Origin: Lysobacteraceae bacterium
GTDB lineage: Bacteria; Pseudomonadota; Gammaproteobacteria; Xanthomonadales; Xanthomonadaceae
DNA: 5,044 bases
Assembly (NCBI GenBank): GCA_027483745.1
Contig: JAIXTZ010000093.1
Span: 1 to 5,044 of the forward strand
Direction: 5' to 3'
The notes under the pieces: model-generated
Databases searched by the model: none
Seen by the model: only the letters and a program-made list of their open reading frames with translations
Told to the model about the DNA's origin: nothing
Translations under genes and position numbers: made by a program
Shown here: in pieces, positions 1-5,044 of the stretch
Numbering within the stretch: the stretch's first letter is position 1
Layout: each line of letters opens with the position of its first letter

Positions 1-960
1 GCGCTCTTCCTCGAGCTCGGCCAGCGTCTTGTTCATCATCTCGCGCGAGAAGTCGTCGATGGCCAGGCCCTGGACGATCTCGTACTGGCCGTTCGTGCAG
101 GTGACCGGGAAGCCGTACATGACGTCCTTCGGGATGCCGTAGCTGCCGTCCGACGGGATGCCCATCGTGGTCCACTTGCCGTTGGTGCCGAGCACCCAGT
201 CACGGATGTGGTCGATGGCGGCATTCGCGGCCGAGGCGGCCGAGCTCAGGCCGCGGGCTTCGATGATCGCAGCGCCACGCTTGCCGACCTTCGGGATGAA
301 GTCGGTGCGGTTCCAGTTCTCGTCGCCAACCTTGTCCTTCAGCGAGGCGCCGCCGACCGTCGCGAAGCGGTAGTCGGGGTACATGGTCGGGCTGTGGTTG
401 CCCCACACGATCAGCTTCTCGATGTCGCCGACGGCGACGCCGGCCTTCGCCGAGAGCTGCGACAGCGCGCGGTTGTGGTCGAGGCGCAGCATCGCGGTGA
501 AGTTCTTGGCCGGCAGCGAGGGCGCCGACTTCATCGCGATGTAGGCGTTGGTGTTGGCCGGGTTGCCGACCACGAGCACCTTCACGTTGCGCGAGGCGAC
601 GGCGTCAAGCGCCTTGCCCTGCACGGTGAAGATCTCGGCGTTCTTCAGCAGCAGGTCCTTGCGCTCCATGCCCGGGCCGCGCGGCATCGCGCCGACCAGC
701 AGGGCGACATCAGCGTCCTTGAAGGCGACCATCGGGTCGGCCGTGCCAACCACGCCGGCGAGCAGGGGGAATGCGCAGTCCTCGAGCTCCATGATCACGC
801 CCTTCAGCGCGGCCTGGGCCTTCTCCATCGGCAGCTCGAGCAGCTGCAGGATGACCGGCTGGTCCTTGCCGAGCATCTCGCCCGAGGCAATGCGGAACAG
901 GAGGGAGTAACCGATCTGGCCAGCTGCGCCGGTGACGGCAACGCGGACGGGGGTCTTCAT
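1..960 (-). CDS. mdh: Malate dehydrogenase (NAD-dependent), C-terminus cut by the window edge
   Basis: Cytoplasmic TCA-cycle enzyme that interconverts malate and oxaloacetate with NAD(H). Reading the minus strand from the ATG at 960 gives 320 uninterrupted codons to base 1. The N-terminal Rossmann fold shows the dinucleotide loop GAAGQIG at residues 11-17, and Glu42 at the end of LQLLE, an acidic residue that fits NAD rather than NADP. The mobile substrate loop [11 protein letters not shown] (92-102) carries substrate arginines Arg94 and Arg100. GNPANTN (132-138) follows, then the active-site segment RLDHNRA with Asp161 and Arg164, and the catalytic His189 in [10 protein letters not shown]. 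This is the longer bacterial type related to cytosolic/chloroplast MDH, not the E. coli type. Such proteins are about 328 residues as I recall, so roughly 8 are missing past the edge. Start choice: AAGGAG lies 8 nt upstream (969-974), and [11 protein letters not shown] is a normal family N-terminus. It lies 74 bp downstream of the co-directional aminotransferase gene. No frameshift seen. Confidence 0.97.
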   Translation of the reverse strand, partial: MKTPVRVAVTGAAGQIGYSLLFRIASGEMLGKDQPVILQLLELPMEKAQAALKGVIMELEDCAFPLLAGVVGTADPMVAFKDADVALLVGAMPRGPGMERKDLLLKNAEIFTVQGKALDAVASRNVKVLVVGNPANTNAYIAMKSAPSLPAKNFTAMLRLDHNRALSQLSAKAGVAVGDIEKLIVWGNHSPTMYPDYRFATVGGASLKDKVGDENWNRTDFIPKVGKRGAAIIEARGLSSAASAANAAIDHIRDWVLGTNGKWTTMGIPSDGSYGIPKDVMYGFPVTCTNGQYEIVQGLAIDDFSREMMNKTLAELEEER

Positions 961-968
961 GGGGTGGG

Positions 969-974
969 CTCCTT
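969..974 (-). promoter_or_regulatory. Ribosome binding site of mdh
   Basis: On the minus strand this reads AAGGAG, with 8 nt to the ATG at 960. It supports that start over an in-frame upstream ATG at 1008 (16 codons earlier), which has only a weak AAGAG-like sequence about 11 nt ahead and would add a tail the family does not have. Confidence 0.8.
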
Positions 975-998
975 GAGGGGATTCGGCTTTTGTGGAAA

Positions 999-1020
999 GT
1001 CCGGCCATGGATGGCCGGGC
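999..1020 (-). repeat. Perfect inverted repeat / hairpin in the aminotransferase-mdh gap
   Basis: Bases 1001-1008 (CCGGCCAT) are the exact reverse complement of 1011-1018 (ATGGCCGG), separated by two bases. As RNA the realistic form is a stem of at least 6 GC pairs with a 6-nt loop, plus a 999/1020 G-C pair outside a mismatch. It begins 14 nt beyond the aminotransferase stop in the direction of transcription and ends 40 nt before the mdh ATG. The minus-strand tail after the stem is ACTTTCC, a poor U-tract, so it is a weak terminator at best. It could instead be a processing or stability element, or a leader structure of mdh. It fills most of what the 74-bp gap holds; I saw no convincing promoter there. 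Confidence 0.5.
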
Positions 1021-1034
1021 TCTTGTAGAGGGAC

Positions 1035-2234
1035 CTACACCAAGGCGGCGAAGAAGGCCTGGATGCGGCGCAGGCCTTCTTTCAGCGGGGCGTCGGGGCA
1101 GGTGTAGCTGATGCGGAGGGCGCTGGGCTCGCCGAAGGCCGAGCCGGGCACGCAGGCCACGCCCTCGACCTCGAGCAGCAGGTTGCAGAAATCGACGTCG
1201 TTGGCGATGACCTTGCCGCCATGCGACTTGCCGAAGGCGCAGCTGATGTCGGGGAACACGTAGAACGCGCCCTGCGGGCGCGGGCACTTCACGCCCGGGA
1301 TGGCGGCCAGCGCGGCCAGCACGACATCGCGCTTGGCCTCGAACTCCTTGCACTTCTGCTGCGGCACGTCCTGCGGGCCGGCCAGCGCGGCCACGGCGGC
1401 AGCCACGACGATCTCGGGCAGGTTGGTGATGTGGTTCGAATTGAGCGTGGTGATGGCCTGCGCCACCGACTCGGGGCCGGCCATCAGGCCGACGCGCCAG
1501 CCCGGCATGCCGTAGGTCTTCGACAGCGAGTCGACGAAGACCGTGCGTTCGCGCAGCTCCGGGCGGAAGTTGACGATGTTGTGGTAACCGAGGCCGTCGA
1601 ACACCAGCGTGTTGTAGATGTCGTCGCTGATGATCCAGGTGTCCGGATGCTTCGCGAACACGTCGGCGAGCGCGGCGATTTCTTCCTTGGTGTAGACCAT
1701 GCCCGTCGGGTTGGACGGGTTGTTGAACAGGTAGACCTTCGGCTTCTGCGCCAGCGCGGCGTCGAGCTGGGCCGGGGTGATCTTGTAGTCCTGCGACGCC
1801 GGGGCCGGCAGCAGCAGCGTCTTGGCGCCGACGATGTCGGCGATGTCGACGTAGGTGGTCCAGTACGGCGTGGCGAAGGCGATGGTGTCGCCCGGATCGA
1901 GCAGCGCTTCGGCCAGGTTGTACAGCAGGTGCTTGGCGCCCACGCCGGTGGCGCAATGCTTGCGCGTGTAGCCGGTCAGGCCGAGGCGGCCCATGTGGGC
2001 GATGAAGGCGTCCAGCAGCGCATCGGCGCCGCGGTTGCTGCCGTACTGGCCGCTGTCCTTGGCCAGCGCCTCGCGGGCGGCGGCGTAGACGTGCTCGCCG
2101 GGCAGGAAGTTCGGCACGCCGATGGAGAAGCTGATGATGTCGCGGCCCTGGGCCTTGAGGGCTTTCGCCTTCTCCGCCACCGCCATGATGGCGCTTGGCT
2201 TGGCGTGACCCATTCGATGGCTGAGCTGCGGCAT
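1035..2234 (-). CDS. Class I PLP-dependent aminotransferase, aspartate aminotransferase-like
   Basis: Cytoplasmic fold-type I transaminase that moves an amino group between an amino acid and a 2-oxo acid using pyridoxal phosphate. The 399-residue product is normal length. Visible landmarks: substrate/cofactor segment [10 protein letters not shown] (98-106), aromatic PYW (123-125), NNPSNPTG (171-178) with Asn175, SDDIY (203-207) with Asp204 for the pyridine nitrogen and Tyr207, the Schiff-base lysine Lys239 in [12 protein letters not shown], phosphate-binding Arg247, and Arg374 in ALRISYTCP for the substrate alpha-carboxylate. Aspartate is the likeliest donor by family resemblance, but class I enzymes with the same motifs also use aromatic or branched substrates, so no gene symbol is given. 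Start: the ATG at 2234 has a GAGGGGAG sequence just upstream. The frame stays open back to 2543, but that extension is arginine-rich, crosses the terminator and overlaps ppiB antisense-like, so it is not used. ATG at 2213 (Met8) is a less likely alternative. Stop TAG at 1037-1035; mdh follows 74 bp later. Confidence 0.93.
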   Translation of the reverse strand: MPQLSHRMGHAKPSAIMAVAEKAKALKAQGRDIISFSIGVPNFLPGEHVYAAAREALAKDSGQYGSNRGADALLDAFIAHMGRLGLTGYTRKHCATGVGAKHLLYNLAEALLDPGDTIAFATPYWTTYVDIADIVGAKTLLLPAPASQDYKITPAQLDAALAQKPKVYLFNNPSNPTGMVYTKEEIAALADVFAKHPDTWIISDDIYNTLVFDGLGYHNIVNFRPELRERTVFVDSLSKTYGMPGWRVGLMAGPESVAQAITTLNSNHITNLPEIVVAAAVAALAGPQDVPQQKCKEFEAKRDVVLAALAAIPGVKCPRPQGAFYVFPDISCAFGKSHGGKVIANDVDFCNLLLEVEGVACVPGSAFGEPSALRISYTCPDAPLKEGLRRIQAFFAALV

Positions 2235-2238
2235 CGGA

Positions 2239-2246
2239 CTCCCCTC
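2239..2246 (-). promoter_or_regulatory. Ribosome binding site of the aminotransferase gene
   Basis: The minus strand reads GAGGGGAG, ending 4 nt before the ATG at 2234 (6 nt counted from the GAGGGG part). This purine block decides the start at 2234 rather than the long upstream extension of the open frame or the internal ATG at 2213. Confidence 0.7.
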
Positions 2247-2270
2247 GGCGGCATTGGCGGTGAGCCCGAA

Positions 2271-2276
2271 AGTGTA
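2271..2276 (-). promoter_or_regulatory. Probable -10 element for the aminotransferase gene
   Basis: The minus strand reads TACACT, matching TATAAT at four of six positions including the key first TA and the last T. Transcription would start near 2264, giving a leader of about 30 nt before the ATG at 2234. It lies between the ppiB terminator and the gene, where a promoter is needed. No good TTGACA-like -35 is present at 16-18 bp spacing, so the call rests on the -10 and its position. The same hexamer occurs at a similar distance from ppiB. Confidence 0.4.
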
Positions 2277-2303
2277 GCACCGCAACCCAAGGCCCGACCC
2301 CGG

Positions 2304-2334
2304 AAAAAACGAAGCCGCCCGGGGGCGGCTTCGT
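2304..2334 (-). terminator. Rho-independent terminator of ppiB
   Basis: Bases 2309-2319 and 2324-2334 form a perfect 11-bp GC-rich stem (ACGAAGCCGCC on the plus strand and its complement) with a 4-nt loop. Read on the minus strand, the stem runs into six consecutive T (2309-2304, the first T also closing the stem base), followed by CCGG. This is a textbook intrinsic terminator, starting about 20 nt beyond the ppiB stop codon. On the plus strand the stem is followed by CGGCGG, so it works in the leftward direction only. It separates ppiB from the downstream aminotransferase. Confidence 0.92.
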
Positions 2335-2353
2335 CGGCGGGGCGTGGCGTGGC

Positions 2354-2860
2354 TCAGCGGGCGGCTTCGTCCATCGCCTTGTTCCACTCGGCGACGCGCT
2401 CGGCCTTCGCGGCCAGCACGGCGTCGACGTCGCCCTCGAGCGTGACCTTCTCGATCCCATCGCCGGTCTTGATGCTGTCGACGACCTCCATGCCCGAGAG
2501 CACCTTGCCGAACACCGTGTGCTTGCCGTCCAGCCACGGGCACGGCACGTGGGTGATGAAGAACTGGCTGCCATTGGTCTTCGGGCCGGCGTTGGCCATC
2601 GAGAGCACGCCGCGCTCATGCGACAGGCCGGTGCCGACCTCGTCCTCGAAGCGGTAGCCCGGGTTGCCGCGGCCCGAGCCCTCCGGGCAGCCGCCCTGGA
2701 TCATGAAATCGGCGATGACGCGATGGAAGTTCAGGCCGTCATAGAACTTGCGGCGGGCCAGGTTCACGAAGTTCGCGACCGTCAGCGGGGCCTTGTCGGC
2801 GTGCAGGGCGACCTGGATCGGGCCGCGGGCGGTGTGGAAGGTGGCGGTGACGGTGCTCAT
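2354..2860 (-). CDS. ppiB: Peptidyl-prolyl cis-trans isomerase, cytoplasmic cyclophilin type
   Basis: Catalyses cis-trans isomerisation of X-Pro peptide bonds and helps protein folding. There is no signal peptide (the protein begins [13 protein letters not shown]), so it should stay in the cytoplasm. The 168-residue product is essentially one cyclophilin domain, with [13 protein letters not shown] at 45-57 (catalytic Arg47, Phe52, Met53, Gln55), [17 protein letters not shown] at 87-103 (Gln99, Phe101), and [11 protein letters not shown] at 108-118 (Trp109, Leu110, His114). These correspond to human cyclophilin A Arg55, Phe60, Met61, Gln63, Phe113, Trp121, Leu122 and His126. The tail from about residue 143 ([25 protein letters not shown] region) is a charged, probably helical extension beyond the core domain. 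Start ATG at 2860 has GGAG 6 nt upstream (2867-2870); stop TGA at 2356-2354. It is followed by a strong terminator and is probably monocistronic, divergent from typA. The symbol ppiB is by function; motif details differ from E. coli PpiB. Confidence 0.95.
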   Translation of the reverse strand: MSTVTATFHTARGPIQVALHADKAPLTVANFVNLARRKFYDGLNFHRVIADFMIQGGCPEGSGRGNPGYRFEDEVGTGLSHERGVLSMANAGPKTNGSQFFITHVPCPWLDGKHTVFGKVLSGMEVVDSIKTGDGIEKVTLEGDVDAVLAAKAERVAEWNKAMDEAAR

Positions 2861-2892
2861 GGCGGGCTCCGGGTCTCGGAAAAAGGGGGCGC

Positions 2893-2898
2893 AGTGTA
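2893..2898 (-). promoter_or_regulatory. Probable -10 element for ppiB
   Basis: The minus strand reads TACACT, four of six matches to TATAAT. It would start transcription near 2886, about 25 nt before the ppiB ATG at 2860. No recognisable -35 hexamer is seen at normal spacing in the very GC-rich sequence upstream, so confidence is limited. The remainder of the 197-bp ppiB-typA intergenic region (2861-3057) holds the typA promoter candidate and GC-rich sequence with short palindromes such as CGCCGCGGCG (2924-2933); no small gene was recognised there. Confidence 0.4.
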
Positions 2899-2973
2899 CC
2901 CCGAGCCCCCACCGCGACCGTCCCGCCGCGGCGCTGCAGCCCCTCGGACGGGGGCCTGGCCGGCGGGGAACCG

Positions 2974-3004
2974 TTAACGTCCCGTCAACCCGGGCCGGTA
3001 TACT
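2974..3004 (+). promoter_or_regulatory. Probable promoter of typA
   Basis: TATACT at 2999-3004 matches the -10 consensus at five of six positions and stands out in GC-rich surroundings. TTAACG at 2974-2979 is a possible -35 (four of six) but with a long 19-bp spacer; it lies within the palindrome CGTTAACG (2972-2979). Transcription would begin around 3011, giving a leader of about 47 nt before the typA ATG at 3058. It points away from ppiB, making 2861-3057 a divergent promoter region. The -10 is fairly convincing, the -35 less so. Confidence 0.55.
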
Positions 3005-3057
3005 CCCCGGCTTCCTTTCCGACCGAGCTCCAGCGCCCCGCGTGGCGCCGCCTCCCC

Positions 3058-4887
<1,830 letters not shown>

Positions 4888-4893
4888 TCCAAC

Positions 4894-4919
4894 GCGGGCG
4901 CCGGCCTCCCGGCGCCCGT
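4894..4919 (+). terminator. GC-rich hairpin after typA, weak intrinsic-terminator-like
   Basis: Bases 4895-4904 (CGGGCGCCGG) pair perfectly with 4909-4918 across a CCTC loop, with one extra G-U pair at 4894/4919. The stem starts 7 nt after the typA stop codon. The downstream sequence is TTCCCC rather than a run of T, so termination would be inefficient or would need help from a factor. The hairpin ends only 5 nt before the ATG of the next gene, so it occupies the place of a ribosome binding site. It may be an attenuating or transcript-end structure; which one cannot be decided here. Confidence 0.55.
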
Positions 4920-4924
4920 TCCCC

Positions 4925-5044
4925 ATGCTCGCCGAGCTCACGCCCGAACTGCTGGCGCTGACCGCGCTGGCCGGCCTCGCCGCCGGCCTGCTCGACAGCA
5001 TCGTCGGCGGCGGCGGGCTGATCCTGACGCCGGCGATGCTCAAC
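4925..5044 (+). CDS. N-terminus of a YfcA-like TSUP (TauE/SafE family) membrane transporter, partial
   Basis: Forty codons are visible before the window ends. The peptide begins MLAELTPELLALTALAG and continues GLLDSIVGGGGLILTPAML. The segment from about residue 7 to 27 is a hydrophobic first transmembrane helix. The run of Asp-Ser-Ile followed by four glycines, a hydrophobic stretch and Pro-Ala is the family hallmark; E. coli YfcA has a very similar GFIDSIAGGGGLLTIPALM. TSUP proteins are inner-membrane proteins of about 250 residues that move sulfite, sulfonates or other sulfur or organic anions; the substrate of this member cannot be told. The start is taken at the only ATG ahead of the motif; there is no purine-rich ribosome binding site, and a strong hairpin ends 5 nt upstream. 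The gene is co-directional with typA, 37 bp downstream. It is possibly read through from the typA promoter, as no promoter is seen in between. Confidence 0.82.
   Translation, partial: MLAELTPELLALTALAGLAAGLLDSIVGGGGLILTPAMLN

Noticed and set aside
157..195. Possible substitution at the mdh active-site motif, Leu158 where the common signature has Thr before the RLDHNRA block
   Set aside because: From memory, the Xanthomonas enzyme has the same [10 protein letters not shown] sequence, and the catalytic Asp161, Arg164 and His189 are all present, so this is lineage-typical rather than damage. (The coordinates here are residues 157-195 of the protein, corresponding to about 376-492 of the window.)
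958..1008. An in-frame upstream ATG for mdh at 1008, adding 16 residues
   Set aside because: It lies inside the inverted repeat and lacks a good ribosome binding site, whereas the ATG at 960 has AAGGAG at 8 nt and gives the usual family N-terminus.
2235..2543. An N-terminal extension of the aminotransferase of 103 codons
   Set aside because: The extension is Arg-rich, has no family match, passes through the ppiB terminator and overlaps ppiB coding sequence on the same strand in another frame. The ATG at 2234 has a good ribosome binding site and gives a normal-length protein.
208..2657. Long plus-strand open frames over mdh (208-1107) and over the aminotransferase and ppiB (1221-2657)
   Set aside because: These are antisense shadows. 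The compositions are low-information Arg/Gly/Val/His-rich, with no motifs, and they run across intergenic regions and the terminator.

Overview
This is an ordinary-looking chromosomal window of housekeeping genes from a high-GC bacterium. The codons end heavily in G or C, and the antisense frames are consequently long and open. As far as memory allows a comparison, the malate dehydrogenase, the aminotransferase and the gene mix resemble the Xanthomonas/Lysobacter branch of the Gammaproteobacteria (Lysobacterales). That placement is an inference from remembered protein sequences, not from a search.

Layout. The left half is transcribed leftward. In transcription order it holds ppiB (cytoplasmic cyclophilin, 2860 to 2354), a strong rho-independent terminator (2334 to 2304), a class I PLP-dependent aminotransferase (2234 to 1035), and malate dehydrogenase mdh (960 to beyond base 1, cut at its C-terminus). 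The right half is transcribed rightward. It holds typA/bipA, the ribosome-associated translational GTPase (3058 to 4887), a GC-rich hairpin, and the first 40 codons of a YfcA-like TSUP (TauE/SafE-type) membrane transporter (4925 to beyond 5044). ppiB and typA diverge from a shared 197-bp intergenic region with a -10-like element for each direction. No stretch longer than about 200 bp lacks a gene.

How the genes fit together. The aminotransferase and mdh are co-directional, 74 bp apart. If the aminotransferase is an aspartate aminotransferase, both enzymes act on oxaloacetate (malate to oxaloacetate to aspartate), so the pairing would make metabolic sense; its substrate cannot be proven from sequence. 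ppiB is separated from them by its terminator. The aminotransferase appears to have its own promoter, and mdh is either read through from it or has an unseen promoter in the 74-bp gap. typA and the TSUP gene are 37 bp apart with an intrinsic-terminator-like hairpin between them that lacks a U-tract.

No mobile element, CRISPR array, tRNA, rRNA, phage gene or recognisable defence or biosynthetic system was found. I do not see a previously undescribed system here. The points worth a second look are modest: missing Shine-Dalgarno sequences in front of typA and the TSUP gene, a hairpin pressed against the TSUP start codon, an inverted repeat in the mdh leader, and a cyclophilin of the tryptophan-containing type.
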